In this document: positions 21,360 through 31,214 of the stretch, piece by piece | How the letters are laid out: every line of letters starts with the position of its first letter | Position numbering within the stretch: the first letter of the stretch is position 1 | Made by a program: the position numbers and the translations under genes | Assembly (NCBI RefSeq): GCF_932294415.1 | Contig: NC_065535.1 | Coordinates: forward strand, 70,301,362 to 70,365,361 | Length of the DNA stretch: 64,000 bases | Reading direction: 5' to 3' | From: Quercus robur | Taxonomy: Eukaryota > Streptophyta > Magnoliopsida > Fagales > Fagaceae | The notes under the pieces: model-generated | Told to the model about the DNA's origin: nothing | The model's input: the letters and a program-made list of their open reading frames with translations, nothing else | Database searches by the model: none

Positions 21360-22877
21360 ATGCTGCCCATTTTCCTTCTCATTCTAATTGCTTTCCTTTC
21401 CCTAATCTTCTTCTTCTTCTTCCTCACCACCTCCAAATCCAACTCCAAAGCTCCCAAATCCTACCCTCTAGTGGGTTCATTCTTCGCCATCCTCGCCAAC
21501 CAAGATCGCCAGCTCCAATGGTTCTCAGAGATCCTCCTAGACTCACCTTCCGCCACCTTCGTTCTCCGCCGCTCCTTCTCCAACCGCCAAGTCTTCTCCG
21601 GCGACCCCGCCGTGGTCCAACACATCCTTAAGTCCAACTTCCAAAACTATGGCAAAGGCGAGATTTTTCGTTCAAGACTCACAGACTTTCTCGGCCATGG
21701 AATCTTCAACGTCGACGCTGATGAGTCCTGGAAGTTCCAAAGACAAGTCGCTAGTCACGAATTCAACACCAAATCTCTCCGCAAGTTCATTGAAACCGTT
21801 GTGGACACTGAGCTCTCTGACCGCTTAATCCCCATTCTCTCCTCAGCTGCCCAAAATGGAACTGTCCTAGATTTCCAAAACATTCTTCAAAGGTTTGCTT
21901 TTGATAATATATGTAAGATCGCTTTTGGGTTCGACCCGGTTTACTTGTCGCCCTCTCTTCCACAAGCCACGTTCGCCTTGGCCTTTGAAGACAGTGTTCG
22001 AATCAGCTACGGGAGGCTCACTGCTTCAATTCCACTCATTTGGAAAATCAAGAAGTTTTTCAATATTGGGTCAGAAAAGCGTCTCAAAATGGCTGTCTCA
22101 GAAGTAAAAGAGTACGCCATGAACATAGTGAAACAAAAGAAGCAAAAGCTAGAGCAGCTGGGAGAGAAAGAGAGCCTCGATGATGACCTTTTGTCAAGGT
22201 TCTTGAGCTCTGGCCATGTGGACGAGAAGTTCGTGACCGACATTGTGATCAGCTTTTTAATTGCTGGGCGTGACACTACATCAGCGGCTTTAACATGGTA
22301 TTTCTGGCTTCTATCTCAGCACCCGGAAGTCCAATCCAAGGTTGTGAAGGAAATCAAGGAACATTCCGAAGTGCCTGCTTATGAAGAAGTGAAAGACCTG
22401 GTGTACGTTCACGCCTCTCTATGTGAATGCATGCGGCTGTACCCACCAGTCCCGTTGGACACGAAGGAGGCTCTGAACGACGACGTGCTGCCCGGAGGGA
22501 CAGTGGTGAAGAAGGGGATGAGAGTTTCTTACTTCCCATACGCGATGGGGAGGTTGGAGTCGCTGTGGGGATCAGACTGGGCCGAGTTCAAGCCCGAGAG
22601 GTGGCTGCAGAAGGAGGAGAATTCCAAGTCATGGAGGTTTGTGCAGAAGGACTCGTACCATTACCCGGTGTTCCAAGCAGGTCCTAGAATTTGTTTGGGG
22701 AAGGAGATGGCTTTCTTGCAGATGAAGAGCGTGGTTGCTGGGGTTTTAAGGAGGTTTAAGGTGGTGCCAGCGTTTGAACGAGAAGTTGTGGAACCAGAGT
22801 ATATTTCCTACTTGACTGCCAAGATGAAAGGTGGGTTTCCTGTGAAGATTGTGGAGAGGGGTCAAGATGAGAATTGA
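21360..22877 (+). CDS. Cytochrome P450, CYP94 family (fatty-acid/oxylipin omega-hydroxylase type)
   Basis: The single-exon frame of 505 codons has the length and intronless structure usual for CYP94. Residues 1-22 form a membrane anchor for the endoplasmic reticulum, followed by the hinge PKSYPLVGS (32-40). P450 signatures are all present: helix-I AGRDTT (302-307), the ExxR motif E356-C-M-R359, PERW (412-415) and the heme-binding FQAGPRICLG (438-447) with C445 as heme ligand. Stretches such as FQRQVASHEFNTKSLR (126-141) and FNIGSEKRLK (234-243) are typical of CYP94, closest in my judgement to CYP94A, which hydroxylates the terminal carbon of fatty acids. CYP94B/C members that act on jasmonoyl-isoleucine are the main alternative. 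A TATA box lies at 21251 and an AATAAA at 22922. No damage is seen. Confidence 0.88.
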   Translation: MLPIFLLILIAFLSLIFFFFFLTTSKSNSKAPKSYPLVGSFFAILANQDRQLQWFSEILLDSPSATFVLRRSFSNRQVFSGDPAVVQHILKSNFQNYGKGEIFRSRLTDFLGHGIFNVDADESWKFQRQVASHEFNTKSLRKFIETVVDTELSDRLIPILSSAAQNGTVLDFQNILQRFAFDNICKIAFGFDPVYLSPSLPQATFALAFEDSVRISYGRLTASIPLIWKIKKFFNIGSEKRLKMAVSEVKEYAMNIVKQKKQKLEQLGEKESLDDDLLSRFLSSGHVDEKFVTDIVISFLIAGRDTTSAALTWYFWLLSQHPEVQSKVVKEIKEHSEVPAYEEVKDLVYVHASLCECMRLYPPVPLDTKEALNDDVLPGGTVVKKGMRVSYFPYAMGRLESLWGSDWAEFKPERWLQKEENSKSWRFVQKDSYHYPVFQAGPRICLGKEMAFLQMKSVVAGVLRRFKVVPAFEREVVEPEYISYLTAKMKGGFPVKIVERGQDEN

Positions 22878-23448
22878 GTGAACTCTTCCTATCTACTGCT
22901 TAACTTTCTGTGATTGAAGTTAATAAATTTGGATGATGATGTCAAATTAATGTGTAATTTTATTTCCTTAAGTTATGATTAGTTATTTGATTAATGTTAA
23001 GTAATCTTCGATGTTATATATAGCTGTAGATCAAATTAATAGTCGCTTCCCTTTCCTTGGTTTTTGTGTTCTTTTCCATTCTTTAAATACTCCACCCAAA
23101 ACACTATACTGCTCAAAATTCAACAAGCTTGTTTAGTTAATGATCCATCTAACTCAAGTATGATTCAATTCCATTTTTCTAAACAATTTTATAATGTATA
23201 TATATATATATATATATTTTTTTTTTTATATTCGTCCCAAAAATCAAACAAAGATATCTTAGATATTAAATCCCCAATACACAAAAGTTTTCACTGTAAC
23301 AATTAATCATGCCCTATAGTCTTTTGTGCATCACTTGCTGATACATCTAGTGCAGCACAAACTTGCACTTCATCATGTCCTATTAGCTAAAAGTAATTTT
23401 CTAAATTGGGTTTTCTACATTCATATAATTAATGATATAAGTGAAAGA
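22878..23448. other. P450 3' flank
   Basis: AATAAA at 22922 may be the polyadenylation signal of the P450 gene. The rest is AT-rich with a TA microsatellite near 23197-23216 and no recognisable gene. Confidence 0.45.
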
Positions 23449-23657
23449 TAATTATGAAAGTTTTTTTTTTTTCTTGTTACATTACTAGAAACTAGATGAT
23501 GGTATTCAATTCTTCATACGTGGTCTAGTAAATCATCTAAAAAAGGTTTTTTTTGAGAAGGATCTAAAAAAGGTGTTGTACCTGAAATGCACAAGGATGA
23601 ATACCATCATCTAGTTTCTAGTAATGTAACAAGAAAAAAAAAAACTTTCATAATTGT
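23449..23657. repeat. Near-perfect 60-bp inverted repeat with 89-bp spacer
   Basis: The left arm (23449-23508) contains CTTGTTACATTACTAGAAAC and TAGATGATGGTATTCA. The right arm (23598-23657) is its reverse complement, apart from about one base in the homopolymer run and one mismatch at the outer end. A transcript would fold into a long hairpin. It may be a MITE or a small-RNA source; no target duplication is evident. Confidence 0.85.
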
Positions 23658-24249
23658 GAAGCGCTTCAAATTAGGATGTCAGTACTCCTCAACAAATGCG
23701 GTAACGTTTCCGAGAATCATAGAAGTTCAAAGAGAAAGACGCTTTATCAAGGAAAAAGGAAAATTGTTACAATATTTCAAGCAAGGACATATTAACAAAT
23801 AGAGATTATACGCTCCTGAGAACTATATATCAGTAACTACATTTAGATTATATGCTTCTGAGCCCATATCAGTAACTACATTTGGGAAGAGCAAGACCAA
23901 ATTTGGTCCAAGTACTATATTTCAGTAATAGTATAATACCTTATGTGTAAAAATATATAAGCATAACCAGATATCTAGTTACAATTTAAATTTTCTAGAT
24001 TAGAAATTAAAATGAAATTCACAATCAATGTCATTACTTCCAGAACACAGAAGTTCTGATCCTAAACAAACTACTGTGGCTATTCAAGACCTAAAGATGT
24101 GTTAACTAAAAGAATCATATGATGCCCTTTGCAAAAGTGCATGCCAACCACAAAAACCTGAAAGCTATGCACTGCAAATGTTAGTACTGGCTAGGAGTAG
24201 TTTGAGAATATGTAAATGCCCTTTCCACAGTTGAACACCAAACACAACT

Positions 24250-24355
24250 TCACAGCAATCGTCTTGCTACCTTGTAATTTCTTCTTGTCTCCCCCGATTT
24301 GTCAATGAGGATCTGTTTGTCGCGGCACACTGAGGAACAAAATGCTTGCAAATTA
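24250..24355 (-). pseudogene. Orphan last exon of an FCS-like zinc finger (FLZ) gene
   Basis: On the minus strand an acceptor GATGATGCAATGCAG is followed by a frame reading NLQAFCSSVCRDKQILID and then a basic tail, RRNYKVARRLL, before TGA at 24252-24250. AFCS-x-x-C-R-x-x-Q-I-x-x-D is the second half of the FLZ/DUF581 zinc finger, which binds zinc through paired cysteines and mediates protein contacts such as with SnRK1 kinase. The first half of the finger should lie in an upstream exon. I found none between here and 25800, where a solo LTR and a LINE begin. The exon may belong to a gene dismembered by transposons. The region 23670-24240 could be its 3' untranslated part. Confidence 0.6.
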
Positions 24356-24793
24356 CTGCATTGCATCATCAAGTAAAGTCTAAGAATAGAGTGTAATAAA
24401 ATTAATTTTACTTAAAAGGAATCAGAAACATACATTTGACAATTAAAAAAATAGTACCACAATTATTTCCACAACTTGTTCATATAATGACTTATGAGTA
24501 ATGAAATTATGAACCCACATGGAGCTACCATTGTATGCGAATTGTAGCCAAAATTGTGGAACTACAAATTTGAGAGGACAAAAATAAAGATAAATGGAAA
24601 AAATATCCAACCAATCAAATTGCACCACGTCATATAATCAAACAATTATGAATAACAAACTAATTTGGCTTTAATTTTCTGTTATTTTATCAACAAATAT
24701 AAACGGAGAAAAAATAAAAATAATTTGATTCTAGATATGTATTTTAATGATTTTGATCACTGTTATTTCTTTTAAAAACTTAAAATAGACATA

Positions 24794-25418
24794 TGTAAGC
24801 ACACGATTTGCGTTGAACCACAGTTGAGTTGGGTTCGCACGTAAATGGGCCCATACAATATCATTTGTAGAGAGTGGGATCGAAAGGCTAAGTTGTGTTT
24901 ACCCGGCTGTGGTTTTGTTAAGATATTTATGCATGGTTCCAGTGTATTTGCCTCTGAAGCCCTTTCTTCTTTTTTCTCTGGGACTGGAGGAGCCTCCTCT
25001 TTAGGTTACATATTTTTTCTTTTATACTCGCACGCGTTCAATTTCCTTCGTCCACGTGTAGGGTCGACCCTTTTAAGACTGATACTTGTCCCATCAGTCT
25101 CAGACCTAAGTCGTCGAGAGTTGTTGATAAAGTTCATGGATAAGGTTCTGTTAGGCGCAGAGATATGCATGGGAAAGGTGGCCAAGGAAGCCTCTCTTAG
25201 ATATTTTAGATTTCCCCTTCGGGCACTCCCCTTCGGGCACTCCCCTTTACCTTTCTGCCCTTTTTCTTGGGTCAGCCGAGGACTGCACTGTCCTCGGCCG
25301 CTTCTCCGGGCCAGTTGGGCCACCTTATTCTTGAATTCTGACCATGACCCTTTTAGGCTTGGGCCTTTGGACCCTTCATCAGCAAATGGGCCTGGTCCGT
25401 CTATTACTGGACCCCACA
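24794..25418 (-). mobile_element. Solo LTR of the LARD family, minus orientation
   Basis: This 625-bp sequence is the reverse complement of the LTRs at 43013 and 47903 with only a few differences (for example TGTAAGC for TGTAGGC at the end, and one change near GTTTACCCGGCTG). It is flanked by a perfect 5-bp duplication ACATA (24789-24793 and 25419-25423). A complete LTR with its own duplication and no internal region is the product of recombination between the two LTRs of one element. The 215-codon frame inside is not a gene; it recurs in every copy. Confidence 0.95.
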
Positions 25419-25817
25419 ACATAAAATTAAAATATGCTAAGAAATATATAAAATATACCATATATATATATATATATATATATATAAATTAACTGTGAGT
25501 TGTGACTTAATTTTTCAAGAATTGTTGTGTCCAATCTCTATGTAAATTACAAGACCCTTTTAGCTAAATTTTAATATAAAAATAAGAAAAACATATGGAA
25601 TATAAAAGGAAGAAAGAATTTGCAATAAAATTGGCATAAAAATTGTATCAAGTAATATAATCAAGCAATTGCAACAAAAATAAAATTTTAAATTTAATCT
25701 TCCATTATAATTTGCTATAACATTGGCTAAAAATATCAAACAATGACAAAAAAGAGAGAGACTAATTCGACTATAATTTTCCATTTTTATCTCAACAAAT
25801 AAATAAAACCTTTTTTC
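25419..25817. other. AT-rich spacer between solo LTR and LINE
   Basis: A TA microsatellite lies at about 25457-25486. No gene is seen. TTATCTCAACAAATAAATAAAACC near 25787-25810 loosely repeats the sequence left of the solo LTR near 24690. Confidence 0.4.
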
Positions 25818-28198
25818 TTATAAGTAAGAAGAGAATATTATTAATAAAAGAATAGCAATAAAAATACAAAGAGTTCATGGTAGTGAACAAAGGAAAAAAA
25901 GGAACAAAAAGACAGAAGCAGCCCTTAATCTATTCTAATGGACGAAAGAAAATCCGCATGGGTAGAACAATCCGAGAAACCCCAACAACGAGACCAATCA
26001 AAGAGGGTCCGTTTGCATAACTCTAATAACTGAACCACAGTTTTCAACTCATCCTCAAAGGACTGCCGATTCCGTTCAGTCCAAATAGTCCACATTAAAC
26101 AACCTGGAACCAAATTCCAAATATCAGAACTATGTGCTTCCTAAGCCAATGATACCAACAAAATAATAAGTCCACAACTAAACCTAGCATGACCCAATCG
26201 ATCCCAAACAACCGAAGCATATACGTTCACAAAGAATGAGCTATCGGACAAAAAAGTAACAGGTGATCCACAAATTCTGCATTACAACAACACATACAAC
26301 AACAATTCGCCAAAGGGCGACCACGAAGCATAAGGTTATTCAAGATTAGAATTTGACCATAAGCTGCTGTTCACAAGAAAAAAGCCACTCTTTTAGGAAC
26401 CTTAACTTTCCAAATGCCCTTCCAAGGGAAAGTGGAAGGAGCTGCATTTCGAATCTTATGATAAAAAGACTGAATATCAAACTTTCCACTTCCATTAAGA
26501 TCCCAACAAAGCCTGTCACACCCTTCACCCCTAGGAATTTGGGTTTGGATGAAATGAAGTAAGGAGTAGGGCCACTAACTTCCAATCATTGAATTCCCTA
26601 TGAAATCTTAAACTCCACACTCTGTCATTATCACCTGCTAGAGGGCTTAACACTTCAGAAATACAAGTCTCCTTATTGGCTAAACACAAAAATAACTGAA
26701 GATAAAGAACTTTAAGAGGAACATCCCCAATCCACTTATCATGCCAAAAAAGAATACGAGAACCATCCCCCACCACACAAGAGAAATGCTTAGCGAAGGT
26801 TTCCCACCCTTCACTAATACTCTGCCATAACCCATAACCATGAGCCTTTCTACAAGCTCTAGTACACTAACCCCCTTTTCCCTCCCCATATTTTGTGGCT
26901 ATGTTCCTACGCCACAAATGAGTGGTTTCATGGCCGTACCTCCAAAGCCATTTCCCTAGTATGGCCTAATTAAAAGATGCCAAATTTCGAATTCCCAAAC
27001 CACCCAACTCACATGGTAAGCAAACATTTTCCCAAGCTACCAAAGGATATTTGAAACACTTAACTGATGAACCCCATAAGAAGTTCCTTTGAATGCGTTC
27101 CAATCTAGTCGCCACAATTTTAGGGGTAGTAAAAAGGGAAAGGTAATAAGTCGGAATGCTTGAAATGGTACTTTTGAGCAGAGTGAGTCTACCATCCTTT
27201 GACAAATAAAGCCGCTTCCAATCTGAAAGCTTCTTTTCCATCCTTTCAAGGATCGGATTCCAAATAGAGGCTGTTTTAGACAAATTTCCCAGTGGCATAC
27301 CTAAGTAAATCATAGGTAAGCTGCCTACCCTACATTGAAGAATATTAGCCAAAGTCTGAATGTCACTCACCTCCCCAATAGGGACAATTTCACTTATCCC
27401 CACATTCACCTTCAACCCAGTAAAAGTTTGAAAACAAGTCAAAACCAACCTAATAGAAAGAATCTGTTCTTTAGAGGCATCACAGAAAAGAATGGTATCA
27501 TTAGCAAATAATAGGTGAGAAATACGGATACCAGTAGGATTAATAAGACCCACATGAAAACCCTGAATGAAACCACCTTCCTCAGTTTTCTTCAGGATAC
27601 GACTTAAAACCTTCATGATCAAAAGAAAGAGAAGGGGAGACAAATGATCACCTTGTCTTAGACCTCTAAAGCTACCAAAGAAACCAACAGGAGATCCATT
27701 AACTAGAACTGAAAAGCAAACGGTACTGACACAAGTCTTTAGCCATCTCCTCCATCTACCCCTAAAGCCCATCCTCTCCAACAGATAAAACAAAGTGTCC
27801 CAATTCACATGATCATATGCTTTCTCAATGTCTAACTTACACACCACCCTCAGATTACAACACTTCAATCTACTGTCTAAACATTCATTAGAAATAAGCA
27901 CTGAATATCAAATTTGTCTGCCACCAACAAAAGAATTCTGTGACTTCGAAATAAGTTTATCTAGCACTCGCCTCAATCTGTTTGCCAAAACCTTAGACAA
28001 TAGCTTATACACACTGCCCACTAAGCTGATAGGCCTAAAATCTTTGATATTCAATGTATTATTTTTCTTGGGAATCAAAGATAGAAAAGAAGCATTCAGA
28101 GACCGTTCAAACTCTGAGCTCCTATTGAAATGATCAAAAAAGGCCATTACATCTTTTTCCACTACACTCCAACATTTTTGAAAAAATGCCATAGTAAA
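25818..28198 (-). mobile_element. L1-type LINE, 5'-truncated and mutated (ORF2 RT and zf-RVT)
   Basis: Read on the minus strand, the remnant encodes the reverse transcriptase of a plant non-LTR element. It begins MAFFQKCW (28192) and continues with [20 protein letters not shown] and [20 protein letters not shown]. After an in-frame TGA near 27906 it runs from 27901 to 26966 with [29 protein letters not shown] and the catalytic-box region [10 protein letters not shown], where F-A-N-D replaces F-A-D-D. The zf-RVT C-terminal part follows in several frames and ends at DFLSSIRID (stop 25925-25927). The 3' end, ATATTCTCTTCTTACTTAT, matches the LINE at 40123. The 5' end is cut near 28198. RT would copy LINE RNA at a nick; this copy is dead. 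Confidence 0.88.
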
Positions 28199-28394
28199 CG
28201 GTGTCGTTTTCTATCTTCTTGTATAAGAATTCTAGATATACTCTGTATTTCCTCTGTACTTGATGGTTCTGGATATGGTTGAGTCAACAACCTTCGCTTA
28301 ATTCACGTAGATATTATTAGGGCAGTTATGATTAGTTAGAGTAGAATTCTTTAGAAGTTTCTTGATCTTATCTATGTATAAATAGGACTTTGTG
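28199..28394 (+). mobile_element. Putative copia 5' LTR, first part (split by a LINE)
   Basis: This stretch contains a promoter-like TATGTATAAATAGG (TATA at 28377-28384) about 20 bp before the LINE at 28395. With 31165-31214 it could form an LTR of about 245 bp leading into the copia primer-binding site. The start, perhaps TGTCGTTTTC at 28202, is uncertain and there is no second LTR for comparison. Confidence 0.4.
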
Positions 28395-31164
28395 TAATCT
28401 TCTCTCCTTGGAAGAAATCTCATGGAGACAAAAATCAAGGATGTTATGGATTAAGGAAGGAGATAATAATACTAAATTTTTCCATAAGGTGGCTAATTCT
28501 CGTAGAAGGTTTAATCATCTGAGTATTTTGAAGGTGGATGGGGTGATTTATGAGGAGGAATCCGAGTTGGCTACTCAGGTAGTAAAATTTTATAAAAATT
28601 TGTATCAGGAGACAGAGGAGTGGAGGCCTTTTGTGGAAGGTTTGGAGTTTGATCAGATAGATGGGTCGGAGAGGGGTTGGCTTGAAAGGAGATTTGAGAA
28701 GGAGGAGATTCTTCTAGCTGTTAATGAGTTGGTTGGAGATAAAGCTCCAGGTCCAGATGGTTTTTCTATGGCTTTTTTCCATCATTGTTGGAGAGTGGTG
28801 GAAAGTGATGTTTTAGCAGTTTTTGAGGAGTTCTATCATCATAGTAAGTTTGAGAAATCTTTGAACGCTACCTTTATAGCCCTTATTCCTAAGAAGAATG
28901 ATGCTTCCAATATTCGAGATTTCAGGCTTATTAGCTTGGTAGGGAGCTTGTACAAGATCTTGTCTAAGGTTTTGGCAAATCGTTTGAAACTGGTCTTAGA
29001 TCAATTGATTTCTGAGTCTCAGAATAGTTTTGTGGGAGGTTGACAGATTCTTGACTCAGTTCTTATTGTCAATGAGTGTGTTGATAGTCGAGTGAAGAGT
29101 AAGATCCCGGGGGTTATTGTAAGCTAGACATTGAGAAAGCTTACGATCATGTGAATTGCGAGGCCCTTCTAGATCTTTTGAAGAGAATAGGCTTTGGGGA
29201 GAAGTGGTGTAGATGGATTCACACTTGTATTTCTACTGTCCAGTTTTCTATTTTGATGAATGGGGCTCCAGCTGATTTTTTTAGGAGCACGAGGGGTCTA
29301 AGACAAGGGGACCCGCTATCTCCAATGTTGTTTTTGGTCATGATGGAGGTCTTAAGTAGGATGTTGAAAAGAGTTGAAGGTGCTGGCTTGATCAGGGGTT
29401 TTAAGGCTGATGGAAGACGGGGTAAAAGGGAATGTGTCTCGCATCTTCTATTTGCAAATAATACTATTCTGTTTTGTGATGCGGAAATGGAGCAGATCCT
29501 TCATGTGCAGATGCTTCTCCTTTGTTTTCAGGCTGTGACAGGTTTGAAGGTTAATGTCTTGAAGAGTGAGATGGTTCCAATAGGGGAGGTTAATAATGTT
29601 CATACCTTGGCAAAGATTCTGGGCTGTCAGATTGGGTCTTTGCCTATGACCTATCTTGGTATGCTGTTGGGGGCTTCCCATAAGTCCCATTCTATTTGGA
29701 ATCCTATCTTGGAGAAAATTAATCGGAAGTTGGCCAGGTGGAAGAAGTTGTATTTGTCAAAAGGTGGAAGACTGACGCTTCTTAAGAGTACACTTTCTAG
29801 CCTTCCTACTTACTATTTATCTCTTTTTACTATCCCTTCGCATGTGGCTAATAAGATTGAGAAGATTCAGAGAGACTTCCTGTGGGGGGATTTGAAGGTT
29901 CATTTAGTGGGGTGGGATAAGGTGTGTGCTCCTAAGGCTAATGGTGGTTTGGGGATAAGGAAGTTAACTACTTTTAATAGAGCCTTACTAGGAAAATGGT
30001 TATGGCGGTTTAGGGTTGAGGAGACTCGTCTTTGGAGGAGGGTTGTAACTTTGAAGTTTGGGGAAGAGTGGGGGGGATAGTCTTCCAAGCTAGGTAGGGG
30101 TGTTCATGGATGTGGTTTATGGAGAAGTATCCGAAAAGGTTGGGAGGTTTTTAGCAAATATATCCAGTTTGAGGTAGGGGTGGGGAATAGAGTGAAGTTT
30201 TGGACAGATCAGTGGTGTGGGGACTTACTACTCCATCTATCCTTCCCGGTAGTATATGGGATTACCACTAATAGAGAGGCATCTGTGGCCTCATCTCTCG
30301 AACGGTTGGGGACCGAGGCTCGGAGAAGCTGGAAGGTTCTTTTACTTAGGGATCCAAATGATTGGGAGATGGAAGATGTGGATGCATTCCTTCATACCTT
30401 GGGTTCTAATTTACCTCAATCTGAGCAAGGAGACTGTATGATATGGAAATTGTCGAAGAAAGGGGATTTTAACATCCGCTCATTCTACGATAGGCTTCGA
30501 AGTCCCTTGCCTATTATCTTTCCTTGGAAAGGTATTTGGAAGGTTAAGGCTCCTACGCACGTCTCTTTCTTTGTTTGGACTGCAACTTGGGAGAAGATTC
30601 TTATAGGGGACATTTTGCGATGTAGAGGCTTTGATTTTGTTGACTGGTGCATTATGTGTCGTTGTAATGGGGAGACGGTGAATCATTTGGTTCTCCATTG
30701 TGAAAAAGCTTATCAGTTGTGGAGCTTGGTTTTTAGATCTTTTGGGATTTCTTGGGTCTTACCAAGATCAGTTGCAAATACGCTTTTCGGTTGGTGGAAT
30801 TGGTTTGGAAAGCACTCTTCTAGCATTTGGAATTTAGCTCCGTTGTGCCTAATGTGGTGTATTTGGAGGGAGCAAAATTGGCGAACTTTTGAGGACAGGG
30901 ACAAATCTGATGACCAATTGCTTGCTTATTTTTGTGGTTCTCTCTTTGATTAGCCTAGGGCTTGGGGACTCACCTCTAGTGATTCTCTCCATTTGTTCCT
31001 TAGTTCTCTCCTTTGTAATTAGCTCTTTGTTGTTTTACGTTTGTTTTCTTGTTTCTTTTTCTTTCTTTTTGTTTGTTTCTTTCTCTGTACTCTTTGTTCT
31101 GCCTTATGTTTTCATGAGTTAGTTTCTTGAATATACATCTTTCTTAATTATAAAAAATAAATAA
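28395..31164 (+). mobile_element. L1-type LINE, 5'-truncated (ORF2 RT, zf-RVT), plus orientation
   Basis: The copy starts inside ORF2 at [22 protein letters not shown] motifs follow: [33 protein letters not shown] and [12 protein letters not shown], then a TGA at 29041 and a frame change near 29130. From 29151 the frame has [19 protein letters not shown] and [17 protein letters not shown], where the catalytic F-A-D-D has become F-A-N-N. After a stop near 30078 the zf-RVT domain (30180-30953) reads FPWKGIWKVKAPTHVSFFVW, with a C-x-x-C...H...C cluster near DWCIMCRCNGETVNHLVLHC. The 3' tail is A-rich (AAAAAATAAATAAATAAA near 31155-31172). It lies head to head with the LINE at 25818 but is not a close copy of it. 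Confidence 0.88.
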
Positions 31165-31214
31165 ATAAACTGTTATTTTCGGCCATTGTTGAACCTTTTT
31201 TGCAAGCTTATAAT
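31165..31214 (+). mobile_element. Putative copia 5' LTR, second part
   Basis: The segment ends TATAATCTTTCA, a CA terminus, and is directly followed by TGGTATTAGAGC, one base from the TGGTATCAGAGC initiator-methionine primer-binding site typical of copia elements. The left part of the same LTR would be 28199-28394, the LINE having inserted between them. Confidence 0.45.

Noticed and set aside
24845..25492. Frames of 215, 205 and 247 codons (also at 42918-43535 and 47733-48476) and 137-151-codon opposite frames
   Set aside because: The same peptide recurs only because the same LTR recurs; it resembles no protein and spans promoter and terminal LTR sequence.
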